NCBI GenBank assembly: GCA_965371445.1
Contig: CBDUYN010000002.1
Coordinates: forward strand, 1-64,000
Source: DASWIG01 sp965371445
GTDB lineage: Bacteria > Acidobacteriota > Thermoanaerobaculia > Multivoradales > J023
DNA length: 64,000 nucleotides
Direction: 5' to 3'
The position numbers were made by a program, and so were the translations under genes. Positions within the stretch are counted from its first letter, which is position 1, and every line of letters starts with the position of its first letter. Of this stretch, positions 16,002 through 24,868 are shown in pieces. The notes beneath the pieces are model-generated. The model did not search any database and was not told where the DNA came from. It saw only the letters and a list, made by a program, of their open reading frames with translations.

Positions 16002-18217
16002 CGTTGCTCGCGATCCTCCTGACGCTCGTTTTTACCTACGCCATCGCCTCCGACGCCGTCTTCCTGGCCATTTCGCGGCTGCTGCGAGGGACGGAGGAGG
16101 GAAAAGGCAGAGAGTTGCGCCTTTTCGTGCTGACCCGTGGCGCCGGGCCGGCGCTGCTTTCCGTCGTGACCTACCTGCTCTTCCTCTTCTTCCCCCAGCG
16201 CCCGCGGGGGTTCTACGTCGTCGCGATCCTGCTGGTCTTCGCCGTCCCTTGCCTCGTGGCGCGGAGCGAGTGGACGCGGCTCGCCGCCGCCTACCGTGCG
16301 GCGGGACGGGCGCTGCGCGGGGGACTGCGGCTGGTGCCGACGTCGCCACCCCTCGCCGCCGCCGCCGCCCTGGCCGTCGCCGCGGTCTGGTTCGGCGTCG
16401 CTTTCCCGATCGTCGAGCACGACGCCCTGGCCGCCACCATAGAAGCGCGGATCATGACCCGGGACGTGAGCATGGCCAACTATCTGGCCGTCAAGGAGCC
16501 GGATCCGCAGACCGGCTACTACATGGAGAATTTCCGGACGCCTTTTCTGCAGCTGCTCTTCGTCTGGTTTTCCCTGGCGAGCGGCCCGCAGCAGATGGAT
16601 CTCCTCGCCCGGACCGTATCGCCGGCCTTCGGGCTGGCATGCCTGGCCTTACTCGCCGCGGCACTCGGCCGCCGCGGCGACGTCCGGGACGTCGCCTGGG
16701 CGGTCCTGCTCCTCGGCTCGACGCCGCTTTTCTTCTACAATTGCTATAACAACGGCAACGACACGGCTAGCCTTTACCTGGCCTTCGTGGCGTTGATTTT
16801 CATCGCGGATCTTCTGGAGCGCCGGGGGGCTCGCCTGGCGCTGGTCACCGGTCTTTTCGTCGGGCTCGCCCTCTATTGCCACATGATCAACGTCCTCGCC
16901 CTGGGGAGCGCGGCCCTGGTCTTCCTGGCGGTCCGCCCCTGGCAGGTACGCCGCAAGATCGCGCTCTGCGCCCTGGTCGTCGTCACAGCGGGCATTTGCG
17001 GGGCGCAGTTTCATTACGTGACCCATCCGCAGCTGCTGCAGCTGGTCGCCCGCTCGTTCGACCCGTCCTTCCTGAAAGAAGCGGCCGCGTTGTTGCGTCC
17101 ACCGCCGCCTCGAGAATCTCCTGCGGAACCCGCCGCCCAGGCGGTCGGCGCCGTCGAGGCTGCGCCGCCGGCGGTCGAGGCTGCGCCGCCGTCGAGCGCG
17201 GCGGCGGTCGCCGCAAAGCCCCGCCCTCGAGCAAAGCCCCGCAAGAAGACGACATCGGAAAAGCACGCCGCGATCCTGGAAATCCGCGGCCAGGGGGCGA
17301 CGCCGTGGAGCCATTTGATTTTCGGACGGTTGCAGATGTTTACGGGCGTCGAATACTTCGGCGTCGTCTTCTACCTCTTCGGGGTCGCGGTCTTCCTGTG
17401 GCTGCGGCGGCCAAAGGAGGCTCTTGAGAAAATGCTTCTGGTGGCGGCATTTTTCGTCTGCGTGTTCGTGCTGTCGGGGGTGCGCAACCTCGCGTGGTCG
17501 AATCCGCGCTACATTGGCTCCCTGCTCGTCGTCGCGGCCTATTTCGGCGCTCCGCTTCTAGGCACCGTCGAGGCCTTCCTGAGGCGACGGCTGGCGCTTC
17601 GACTGCGGAGCTTCGCGACCTGGGCGCTAGTGCTTTTCCTCGTGTTTCCGACGGTTCTCGTGACCTCGATCCGGGGCGCCAAGGCCGGGATCACCAATCC
17701 CGGAAACTTCTACAAGGACTTCCGTTCGCTCAAGTGGCTGAGCTTCGCCCTGGAAGAGCCGGGTGCCGCCGTGCGGAGCTTCTATCACGACTATTTCGGA
17801 ATCCGCCAGACCTTCGCCCAGGCCTTCGCCGACGACACCACCAAGTTGCGCCATGCGCACGACTACTTCGCAGGTGTCTTCTACGTCAATGAGAAAACGG
17901 CGTCCGACGCCAAGATCTTCCTCTTCCGGGACACTCGTTTCTTCTATTACGCCGAGCGCTACGGCGTCGTGTGGTACAGCCCGCAGATCGACCGGCGGAT
18001 GTACTTCACGCCCCGGACCGCTGAGAGATTCTACGCCTACTTGTGCGGCGAGGCCTTCACCCACGTCTTGACCGACGACTATTCCGAGCTCCAGCGGGGC
18101 TTTTACTTCACGATGATGGGCGAAATCCTTGCCGTGCCCGGGCGCAGCGAGCAGGTCTACGAATACGGCACGGCCAGGGTGTATCGCCTGCGCTGCCCGC
18201 AAGGTAGGGAGCGCTGA
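15998..18217 (+). CDS. polytopic membrane protein, GT39/PMT-like, with Ala-Pro-Lys linker
   Basis: Translation from ATG 15998 (overlapping the upstream stop) gives 739 residues beginning with a membrane helix (TLLAILLTLVFTYAIA). Around ten further helices follow, with short loops such as IVEHDALAAT and NCYNNGNDTAS, as in membrane glycosyltransferases that use lipid-linked donors. Between helices, about residues 365-425, is a low-complexity Ala/Pro then Lys/Arg-rich segment (PAVEAAPP repeats, RPRAKPRKK) encoded by short DNA repeats. The C-terminal ~170 residues are a soluble domain. It probably transfers or polymerises a sugar on the outer face. Family assignment is by topology and context only. 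Confidence 0.65.
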   Translation: MTLLAILLTLVFTYAIASDAVFLAISRLLRGTEEGKGRELRLFVLTRGAGPALLSVVTYLLFLFFPQRPRGFYVVAILLVFAVPCLVARSEWTRLAAAYRAAGRALRGGLRLVPTSPPLAAAAALAVAAVWFGVAFPIVEHDALAATIEARIMTRDVSMANYLAVKEPDPQTGYYMENFRTPFLQLLFVWFSLASGPQQMDLLARTVSPAFGLACLALLAAALGRRGDVRDVAWAVLLLGSTPLFFYNCYNNGNDTASLYLAFVALIFIADLLERRGARLALVTGLFVGLALYCHMINVLALGSAALVFLAVRPWQVRRKIALCALVVVTAGICGAQFHYVTHPQLLQLVARSFDPSFLKEAAALLRPPPPRESPAEPAAQAVGAVEAAPPAVEAAPPSSAAAVAAKPRPRAKPRKKTTSEKHAAILEIRGQGATPWSHLIFGRLQMFTGVEYFGVVFYLFGVAVFLWLRRPKEALEKMLLVAAFFVCVFVLSGVRNLAWSNPRYIGSLLVVAAYFGAPLLGTVEAFLRRRLALRLRSFATWALVLFLVFPTVLVTSIRGAKAGITNPGNFYKDFRSLKWLSFALEEPGAAVRSFYHDYFGIRQTFAQAFADDTTKLRHAHDYFAGVFYVNEKTASDAKIFLFRDTRFFYYAERYGVVWYSPQIDRRMYFTPRTAERFYAYLCGEAFTHVLTDDYSELQRGFYFTMMGEILAVPGRSEQVYEYGTARVYRLRCPQGRER

Positions 18218-18252
18218 ACACCGGCGCGGCTACTCTCAGCAAGGAGTCAACG

Positions 18253-19536
18253 ATGACCAACCCATCAGCACACGGCGACATACCGCTCAAGAGAAAGATC
18301 CTCTTTTTTGGCATCGTCGTCTTCGTCACCGCCATGATCCCCTTCACCCTGGCCGAGGCCTATCTGCGGGTCACCGAGAAAAACATCCGCCTATTGAGCT
18401 TGACAGGACGAGAAAAGAATCAGAACCCGATGGCCGAGTGGGCTGACCTGGACGCTTTCTGCGCCTACCGTGGCCGTCCCGGGGTGTATCGCGATAGGAA
18501 GAGCCACGGCGTGAAGACGGTCAACAGCTTCGGCTTCATCTCGACACCGGAGATCACGCCGAAGAAAGAACCGGGGACTCTTCGGATAGCATTCCTCGGA
18601 GGCTCTTCTACGGCCGGGACCGGCCATCTTCTGGCTGACGAGGAAACTTGGCCCTGGCAGGTCGTCGAGATACTCAAGAAAGAATACGGCGGCAAAGTTG
18701 ACTTCATCAACGGCGCGCTGGGCGGTTATTCTTCGTTTGAATCCTACGGAAGGTTCTGGAGCAGAATTCGATTCTTCTCTCCCGATGTCGTCGTAGTCTA
18801 TCACGGCTGGAACGAGATGTACTATTTCAAACAGGTTGACCGGATCGTCAAACGGCGGACGCTGGCCGATGGATCCTGGAGCTTCGACTCTACTCAGAAA
18901 GAGGTCGTCGCCTACGAGCCGCTGCTGATCGACCACGTCATTCGTTATTCCCAGGTACTCTCGCGGATACGTTTACGATTTACCCGCCTGACGGGAGGTG
19001 AAGCGGGAGCGGCCCAGCCTCAGGTGAAGCAGGCGCCTCCCGCCAAAGCTAAGGCGGAGCCCAAAACGAGGCCGGACGAGGCGAGAGCTGAGGTGGCCGC
19101 GGCACAGACGCCTCCCGCCAAGGCCAAGGCGGAGCCCAAAACGCGTCCGAACCTCCCCCCGCCGGCCTATGATCCGCGTGCCCTGGAGATCTGGCGCACC
19201 CAGCTCGCTTTGTTGCGGGAGGCTGCCAGGATCTTCGACGTCGAGCTCCTGGTCGCCAAGCAGGCGACGTTGATCGTACCGGACCTGCCGGCTGCGCAAC
19301 GCGAGCGCTGCCGCTACGACTATCATGGCTTCGGCCACGACCACCACGTGCGCGCCTTCACCGACCTCTACCGCGTCATTGACGAAGAAATTCCCGCCGG
19401 GCAGATCCTCGACGCTACCTCGCTTTCCGGAAGGCCGGAGCTTTTCTACGACCACGTCCACCTCACGAAGGACGGCGCTCACGAGCTCGCCGAGATGATG
19501 GCACAGGCCCTCCTGAATCACCTCAGACAGCGCTGA
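18253..19536 (+). CDS. membrane-anchored SGNH/GDSL hydrolase
   Basis: AAGGAG six bases before ATG 18253 sets the start. A single N-terminal helix (ILFFGIVVFVTAMIPFTLA) anchors a 427-residue periplasmic protein. SGNH blocks are visible: nucleophile block FLGGSSTAGTG (about 115-125), a Gly block NGALGGYSSF, the block III-like YHGWNEMYY and the Asp-x-x-His-like DHVHLTKDG near the C-terminus. Two near-identical units of PPAKAKAEPKTRP (around 262-302) form a linker. It probably acts as an O-acetyl esterase or transferase on the polysaccharide. It follows the GT39-like gene by 35 bases and ends 5 bases before the convergent DUF354 gene. Confidence 0.8.
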   Translation: MTNPSAHGDIPLKRKILFFGIVVFVTAMIPFTLAEAYLRVTEKNIRLLSLTGREKNQNPMAEWADLDAFCAYRGRPGVYRDRKSHGVKTVNSFGFISTPEITPKKEPGTLRIAFLGGSSTAGTGHLLADEETWPWQVVEILKKEYGGKVDFINGALGGYSSFESYGRFWSRIRFFSPDVVVVYHGWNEMYYFKQVDRIVKRRTLADGSWSFDSTQKEVVAYEPLLIDHVIRYSQVLSRIRLRFTRLTGGEAGAAQPQVKQAPPAKAKAEPKTRPDEARAEVAAAQTPPAKAKAEPKTRPNLPPPAYDPRALEIWRTQLALLREAARIFDVELLVAKQATLIVPDLPAAQRERCRYDYHGFGHDHHVRAFTDLYRVIDEEIPAGQILDATSLSGRPELFYDHVHLTKDGAHELAEMMAQALLNHLRQR

Positions 19537-19541
19537 CCCCG

Positions 19542-20585
19542 TCAGGCCGCGCGGCGGCCGTAGGCCTCGACCAACTCGGTGACGTACCGGGTGACGTCAA
19601 TCGTCTCGGCGAGCATCCGCTGGCGCTTCTCCTGCCACTTCGCCGGGGAGTCGGGGTCGGCGAGGATCTCGATCGCCTTGGCGAGGGCCTGGCGCTGCGC
19701 CGTCGCCGGATCGCTGAAGGTGTAGGTCAGGCCGTACTTGCGTTCCTGCTCGTTGGTGTAGCCGCGCACCGAGGTGGAGACGAAGATCGCCGGCGTGCCG
19801 AGCGTCGCGCTTTCGCTCGCCATGGTGGCGCTCTCGCCGATGAAGAGCCTGGCGTAGGCGAGCAGGTGGTGGACGAGCTCCGGCGAGGCGGCGAGGCGCT
19901 TCGCCTCCAGCTCCGGCGGCAACGCCCGCTCCGAGCTGATCAGAACGCGCCCGAAGCGCTCGAGCTCGCGCACCGCGTCGGCGAGGCTCGTGAAGCCGTG
20001 GTCGGTGACGTCGTGCGCCGCGCCCCAGGACACCAGCCGCAGGACGACGAACGGCTCCTCCGAAGCCAAGCCGAAGCCGGCGAGGACTTCGGGATCGGGC
20101 TGGAAGCGCCGGGGATGGGTGTAGGCGAGCTCGTGGTAGCCGGCGTAAGTCACGTGCTTCGAGCGCGGCACCGTCCCCTCGTAGCAGCGCGGCGTCGAGA
20201 CCGTGGTGCAGAAGGGGTAGGTCAGGAGGTTCGAGAGCCAGGCGTTCTCGGTGTCGTAGAAGACCACCGACGGCACCCCGGTGAGCCACCCGGCCTGGGC
20301 GACCCAGACACCGCCGATGGCGGTCATGACGTCGGGACGCAGCCGCCATACCCGCCGGCACAGCCGCGCGGTGCGCAGCGGCAGCTCGACGGCGAGCCCC
20401 AGGAGGCCGTTGCGGGCCGGCCCCAGGTCGTCATGCTCCAGGCCGAAGCTCTCCAGAAGCTCGACGGCGATGTCCTTCCGCCGGCTGGTGACGAAGACCT
20501 CGTGGCCGCGCTCGCGCCAGAGGGCGATGGGGTGGCGGAAGAAGTGGACGTGGGCTGGGTGGGTCAAATCGACGAGAATACGCAT
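19542..20585 (-). CDS. DUF354-family GT-B glycosyltransferase-like protein
   Basis: The product begins MRILVDLTHPAHVHFFRHP, the signature N-terminus of DUF354 proteins. I therefore choose the ATG at 20585 over an in-frame upstream codon that would add 19 unrelated residues. Other typical parts are GGVWVAQAG, YDTENAWLSN and the C-terminal ESATLGTPAIFVSTS with EQERKYGL. Length 347 is normal. The fold resembles UDP-GlcNAc 2-epimerase and GT-B transferases, and members sit in exopolysaccharide clusters. The enzymatic activity is not established. It is the only minus-strand gene between two plus-strand glycan operons. Confidence 0.8.
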   Translation of the reverse strand: MRILVDLTHPAHVHFFRHPIALWRERGHEVFVTSRRKDIAVELLESFGLEHDDLGPARNGLLGLAVELPLRTARLCRRVWRLRPDVMTAIGGVWVAQAGWLTGVPSVVFYDTENAWLSNLLTYPFCTTVSTPRCYEGTVPRSKHVTYAGYHELAYTHPRRFQPDPEVLAGFGLASEEPFVVLRLVSWGAAHDVTDHGFTSLADAVRELERFGRVLISSERALPPELEAKRLAASPELVHHLLAYARLFIGESATMASESATLGTPAIFVSTSVRGYTNEQERKYGLTYTFSDPATAQRQALAKAIEILADPDSPAKWQEKRQRMLAETIDVTRYVTELVEAYGRRAA

Positions 20586-20629
20586 TCGGGAATCCGGTCC
20601 TTGCCTGGGGCCCCCGCCGACGAGGGCTC

Positions 20630-20658
20630 TTGCTCGGACCACCCTAGCACACTATACT
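20630..20658 (+). promoter_or_regulatory. candidate promoter upstream of the GT4 gene
   Basis: TTGCTC (20630-20635) and TATACT (20653-20658) are separated by 17 bases. The first start codon downstream is GTG 20839, leaving a leader of about 175 bases in which I see no gene. Confidence 0.4.
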
Positions 20659-20838
20659 CATCCCGCGGGCTTCGTCACGGCGGCTTGGAAGCCCGCCGGC
20701 TCGACGGCCCCCACCGAGTCGCTCCGGCAGCCGGAGCCTTCGGCGCCACCGAGCTGGCTGCGCTGAGAAAGGTTCCCGCCGCGGCGACCTCTGACGGACT
20801 CGCCGTTGACACCACAAGGGTGAGGAGCAGTTACCGAC

Positions 20839-22038
20839 GTGAAGTTAACCATCCTATTCCCGCGATTCAAGACTTTCAGCGGTGCAGAGCATCACGTACT
20901 GAAATTCGCGCACTATGCTCAAGAGTGGGGTCATCAAATCTCGATCTTGACGCGCGGCTTTGACGACGCCTGCCTCCCTTTTCTACCCCCGGAGATCAGT
21001 CTAAAGACTCCGAAGCTCTCCACGTGGCTGACGGGCAATCACCTGGTCGACAGTTTTCTGGACGTGATCTGTTCTCCCTCCCTACTGTCGCACATTCCGA
21101 AATCTACCGACGTGTTGTGTTTTTTTTGCGATGCTACTCTACCGGCCCTCTGGCTCTACAAGCGGCTTCTTCGCGGCAGCATACCCGCGGTTTATTACTG
21201 CCTTCAGCCACCGCGCTTCGTCTACGACCTGATGAGTGAGACCATTGCGGCGAACAAGCCGCTAGGCTACCTGATCCCGCTCGTGGCAGTCCCCTATCGG
21301 GCTATGGATATAATCGCCGCTCGCAGCTGTGACATGCTCTTCGCGAACTCGAAGGAATATGCGAAGTGGTGCGAAGAGCTCTACGGCGGTACAGAGATTC
21401 GAGTCATGTCGCCAGGGGTCGACCTAGATCTCGCGAGGAACCTTCAGCCACAACAAATCAGAGAACGTCACGCTATCGATCCTGGCGACAAACTTGTCAT
21501 AACCGTAAATAAACTCATCCCGCGCAAGAACCTGGACGTCTTTCTCCGGGTGGCTCGACGGGTCATAGATCGAGTTCCAGATGCCAGGTTCGCCATCGTG
21601 GGTGACGGGCCGATCAAATCCAGCCTGACAGATCTCGCGAAGGCCCTGGACCTGGGAGAACGAGTCACGTTCACAGGACACCTCCCCGATTTCTCAGATA
21701 TAACAGACTTCTATGCCGCCTGCGACGTCTACGTCTTCCTGGAGAAGAACGTCCCCTTCGGTCTGACGTTGCTGGAGGCAAGCACTTGCGGCACACCCGT
21801 CGTCGGGATACGGGGAGGAGGTGCGCTCGAAACCGTCATCGATGGGGAGACCGGTTTTCTTGTCGGCCCGGAGTTGGATTCTGAAGAAATCTCAGACAAG
21901 ATCTGCTGGCTCCTGGAGAACGTCGGGGAACGACTCGCTATGGGGCAGCGGGCAAGGCAGCATGCGCAGAATTTCTCCTGGGAGAACAGGGCGCGCGCGT
22001 TTATCGAGAACCTGGAAGAGCTCGTAGCAAGACAATGA
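20839..22038 (+). CDS. GT4-family glycosyltransferase
   Basis: A GTG start preceded by GAGGAG gives 399 residues. The N-terminus KLTILFPRFKTFSGAEHHV is a GT-B acceptor domain. The C-terminal half has KLIPRKNLDVFLRVA (donor-site loop) and FGLTLLEASTCGTPVVG, the E-x7-E-like block of GT4 enzymes (about 300-330). It has no membrane segment and likely transfers a sugar from a nucleotide donor at the inner face of the membrane. The DNA looks less GC-rich than that of neighbours such as asnB. The stop overlaps the following methyltransferase start (ATGA), so both are co-translated. Confidence 0.85.
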   Translation: MKLTILFPRFKTFSGAEHHVLKFAHYAQEWGHQISILTRGFDDACLPFLPPEISLKTPKLSTWLTGNHLVDSFLDVICSPSLLSHIPKSTDVLCFFCDATLPALWLYKRLLRGSIPAVYYCLQPPRFVYDLMSETIAANKPLGYLIPLVAVPYRAMDIIAARSCDMLFANSKEYAKWCEELYGGTEIRVMSPGVDLDLARNLQPQQIRERHAIDPGDKLVITVNKLIPRKNLDVFLRVARRVIDRVPDARFAIVGDGPIKSSLTDLAKALDLGERVTFTGHLPDFSDITDFYAACDVYVFLEKNVPFGLTLLEASTCGTPVVGIRGGGALETVIDGETGFLVGPELDSEEISDKICWLLENVGERLAMGQRARQHAQNFSWENRARAFIENLEELVARQ

Positions 22039-22925
22039 AAGTCGAACCCTCCGACGAATCCTCTTACTGGCGAGAAAATGCCCGACGGGTGATGCGGCTA
22101 GATCGCCGTACCGACCCCTTGGGACTCACGATCGTTTGCCACCCGCACCTCCCCATCTGGTACAATCAATTCGTCGACTACACTCAGCGAGCGGCATTGT
22201 CAAGATTACTTGAAAAGATATCATCGATAGACGGCAAGAACGCTCTGGACATAGGCTGCGGAACGGGGCGCTGGATGAACTTACTCGTAAAGTTTGGAGC
22301 TTCTCCGGTGTTTGGCATCGACATCTCGACCCACACTCTCGTTCAGAGTGCCGACAATGGCCCGTGCTTCTGCATGTCGGCGCATCAGCTTGGCTTTCGC
22401 GAGTCAAGTTTTGAAATCGTAAACTGCGTCACCGTGCTCCAGCACGTACCTCATTCTCGCCAAGAGGAGTCGATCCGGGAGATTTCTCGAGTCCTGAGGC
22501 CGGGGGGTCACCTCGCTTTGATCGAGAGCGTGCCTAGTCCCTTTCTTGAAAAGGTTGGCTTCTACAACAGGATACCGCACATGTTCGTCAGAAGCCGCAA
22601 CGAGTGGGTAGCTTTGCTGGCGCGGTATGGGATGAGCGTCGTTGACGAGCTCGGCGTGGAGTTTGCACCCTTGCTGGAAATCGAGAGGTTCGCTTCGTTT
22701 TTCCTGGAAAGAGCTTTTGCTCTTCTGGTAAGGCCGTTCCGATTTGGGAAAAATTTAAAATGGCGCCGGTCGCCCGCCCGGCTCGCTCTGCTACGTCTGC
22801 TGGTCAGCGCGTCCTACCGACTTGAAGCTCCGGTTTCCCGAGCTCTCCCTGCCGCCTGGGCTCGTCACGGCGCCTTTCTGTGTGTCAAAGACCAGGTTAT
22901 ACGTCAACGAAGGGTAGATGGCTAA
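22035..22925 (+). CDS. class I SAM-dependent methyltransferase
   Basis: The 296-residue protein has ALDIGCGTGRW (about 71-81), FGIDIS and the motif NCVTVLQHVPHS (about 131-142), then LRPGGHLALIES, all classical for class I methyltransferases. The N-terminal SSYWRENARRVMRL resembles methyltransferases in glycan clusters. The ATG overlaps the GT4 stop. Its 3' end overlaps the convergent FkbM-like gene by 29 bases. It is a probable sugar methylase acting with the GT4 enzyme. Confidence 0.8.
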   Translation: MKVEPSDESSYWRENARRVMRLDRRTDPLGLTIVCHPHLPIWYNQFVDYTQRAALSRLLEKISSIDGKNALDIGCGTGRWMNLLVKFGASPVFGIDISTHTLVQSADNGPCFCMSAHQLGFRESSFEIVNCVTVLQHVPHSRQEESIREISRVLRPGGHLALIESVPSPFLEKVGFYNRIPHMFVRSRNEWVALLARYGMSVVDELGVEFAPLLEIERFASFFLERAFALLVRPFRFGKNLKWRRSPARLALLRLLVSASYRLEAPVSRALPAAWARHGAFLCVKDQVIRQRRVDG

Positions 22926-23808
22926 CGAGCGCGAATTGTTCCTCATAACTCATATCTGTATACTTGTAGGATAACGGCCGGTATGCGGCCTCCGGGGGGA
23001 TTTCCCGCAGCTCGTCCGCCGCCACGTTACGTCGCACGAAGAAGGCGTTGACACCGTGCGATTCGCACCCCACGAGGATATAGCCCTTTTCGTGGCCAAG
23101 TTTGGCGAGAGCTTGAATCGAGGCTCCGTAATAGAGTCTGCTGGGGTGTTTCTTGTAGTAACTGCACTCGGCATCGTAGGGTATCGTAATGGACCGCTCG
23201 GGCCCGAAGGTGGCGTTGTATTCAATCACCAGTACGCGGGGGCGCAACGCTTCGAGCGCTTGCCATATCCAGTAGTCGTAGCTGTCGATGTCAATCGACA
23301 TCAGGTCGGGGTCACGGTGATTGGTATGCTCAAGAAGGAGTGTATTCAGATTGTCCTGTGTCAGGAAGGCATTGACGACGTCGACATCGGCGCGGTAGGG
23401 TGCCAGGTGAAGGCCGAAGAGGCGCCGCGCGCGGGCCACGTTGGCTGGATCCGCGTCGATCAACAATCCGCGCCAGCCCCAGTTGAGAAGCAGGTTGAGG
23501 GAATTGCACTCCGTGCCGTCGCCGAAGCCAAATTCGATGGAAAAACGGTTGGTCGTGCCGACCTTGGAGAAGATGTAAAGCAAGATTCCATCCTCGCCGT
23601 TCTGTGAATGGACTTTGATTTCATGACTATTTATTCCTGGCGCGTCATGCTCGGCGCCATATGTCTGCTGTAGCGCGTGTACGGCGAGCAAGGACTGAGT
23701 GCTCTCGAGGGCCGCAACTCGCCGCGGCAGGTTCAACCACTTGGCGAGAACGTCCGCTACGGACCTTGGTAAGAGTTTGCGGACCAGGCGTGCAAGGCGC
23801 AGATCCAT
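22897..23808 (-). CDS. FkbM-like methyltransferase-fold protein
   Basis: The 303-residue product has HSQNGEDGILLYIF (about 68-81), a segment I associate with FkbM-like proteins in polysaccharide clusters. It is followed by FSIEFGFGDGTECNS and LLIDADPANV, corresponding to methyltransferase motif I and post-I, and by MSIDIDSYDYWIW. A short amphipathic N-terminus (LARLVRKLLPRSVADVL) precedes these. The terminal 29 bases overlap the convergent methyltransferase gene. Next on the same strand, and upstream, is the flippase-like gene, whose stop is 20 bases before this start. It may methylate a sugar. Catalysis has not been shown for this subgroup as far as I know. Confidence 0.65.
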   Translation of the reverse strand: MDLRLARLVRKLLPRSVADVLAKWLNLPRRVAALESTQSLLAVHALQQTYGAEHDAPGINSHEIKVHSQNGEDGILLYIFSKVGTTNRFSIEFGFGDGTECNSLNLLLNWGWRGLLIDADPANVARARRLFGLHLAPYRADVDVVNAFLTQDNLNTLLLEHTNHRDPDLMSIDIDSYDYWIWQALEALRPRVLVIEYNATFGPERSITIPYDAECSYYKKHPSRLYYGASIQALAKLGHEKGYILVGCESHGVNAFFVRRNVAADELREIPPEAAYRPLSYKYTDMSYEEQFALVSHLPFVDV

Positions 23809-23828
23809 GAGAACCTCCTGTTATCGGA

Positions 23829-24776
23829 TCATTCGTCTGCCGATTCTCTCTCGCTTGTCCGTTGTCCCATCTTCCAGGTAAAGATAGGGGTCAACGCGAA
23901 AGTCAGCACGACGTGTACAGCGCGAATCAGCCCGGATCCCAGCATTCCTTTGGAGAAATCCATGCCTGACATCGAATAGAGGTAGGCCATCACCGCCTCC
24001 TGAACGCCGATGTTGTTCGGAGTGATCGTTATCTGGTTCGAGATCGAAGCGAAGATACCGATGGTCAGGGCGGTAAGGAAATCAATGTCGAACCCAAGAG
24101 CACGGAAGGAGATCATACAGCTGGCAGCGGCGATGACGTACTGTAGGACCATCGTAGCTCCAACCACCATCGTCAACCGGCGCTGAGACCGTATCTCCTT
24201 CATTCCCTGGACGGCCTGGTTGAAAAGCTCCCAGATTCGGCCATCCCGGCGGAAGGGCGACAGAGGAACCAGAAAGGGGCTCAGCGAAACGACGATGAGA
24301 GCGCCACACACAGCGGCAAGCCCGGGCAACGTAATGCCCTGAATCCACCAGACGAGCGCGAGGTCGATCAGGCCGGCCAACCCCGAGCACAGGAGCATCA
24401 ACAGGCCATTGGCCACCAAGAGGGAGGAAAAGCGCGAGTAGGCCATCCCTCGGCGCTTCAAGTAGACCGCCTTGACGACCGCTCCCGGACGGATCGGAGC
24501 CAGATAATTGAACGCGTTGCTCACAAACGTCAAGCCAATCCATTCGTCTGCCCGGAGGTTGAGCGACAGCATTCTGGCGAGCAGACAGAAGGTGTAGCCG
24601 GTCGTAAGGAAAAAGGCGAAGACGCTCAGGGTCAGTGCGGCCAGCTCCGACAGGCTGACTTCGCTCAACACCGTGAGATCGGCGCGGTGTGCGTAGACGT
24701 AGGCCACGCCCGAGACCAGCACCACCAGGGTCATGGCGATCCGGAAGATCTTGAGGAAAGCGGCGGACGTGACCAC
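23829..24776 (-). CDS. YbhN/AglD-type flippase-like membrane protein
   Basis: The 315-residue polytopic protein resembles the one at 8495-9454 in topology and in the late motif ITPNNIGVQEAV, equivalent to GGIGTTEW there. NYLAPIRPGAVVKA (about 90-103) matches the family's N-terminal signature. The start at 24776 is a GTG without a convincing Shine-Dalgarno, and an in-frame ATG fourteen codons later is an alternative. A factor-independent terminator of the upstream gene lies just before it (24795-24824), so it begins a separate unit with the FkbM-like gene downstream. Likely role: movement of lipid-linked glycan intermediates. Confidence 0.75.
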   Translation of the reverse strand: MVTSAAFLKIFRIAMTLVVLVSGVAYVYAHRADLTVLSEVSLSELAALTLSVFAFFLTTGYTFCLLARMLSLNLRADEWIGLTFVSNAFNYLAPIRPGAVVKAVYLKRRGMAYSRFSSLLVANGLLMLLCSGLAGLIDLALVWWIQGITLPGLAAVCGALIVVSLSPFLVPLSPFRRDGRIWELFNQAVQGMKEIRSQRRLTMVVGATMVLQYVIAAASCMISFRALGFDIDFLTALTIGIFASISNQITITPNNIGVQEAVMAYLYSMSGMDFSKGMLGSGLIRAVHVVLTFALTPIFTWKMGQRTSERESADE

Positions 24777-24794
24777 GCCGCGGAGGATAGCACG

Positions 24795-24824
24795 AAAAAA
24801 CCGCGGAGCCCAAGAGCTCCGCGG
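24795..24824 (-). terminator. factor-independent terminator
   Basis: A perfect 9-bp stem (CCGCGGAGC/GCTCCGCGG) with a 6-base loop is followed on the minus strand by six T residues. It lies 45 bases after the stop of the S74 protein gene and closes that transcript before the flippase-like gene. Confidence 0.85.
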
Positions 24825-24868
24825 GGTCTTGGCTTCGTGCCGTTCACCCAGCTAGAGGGTGGGCGGTT

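Noticed and set aside
17095..17250. Pro/Ala-rich DNA repeats taken as a separate gene or frameshift
   Set aside because: The frame of the GT39-like protein stays open across them with helices on both sides, so they encode a linker.
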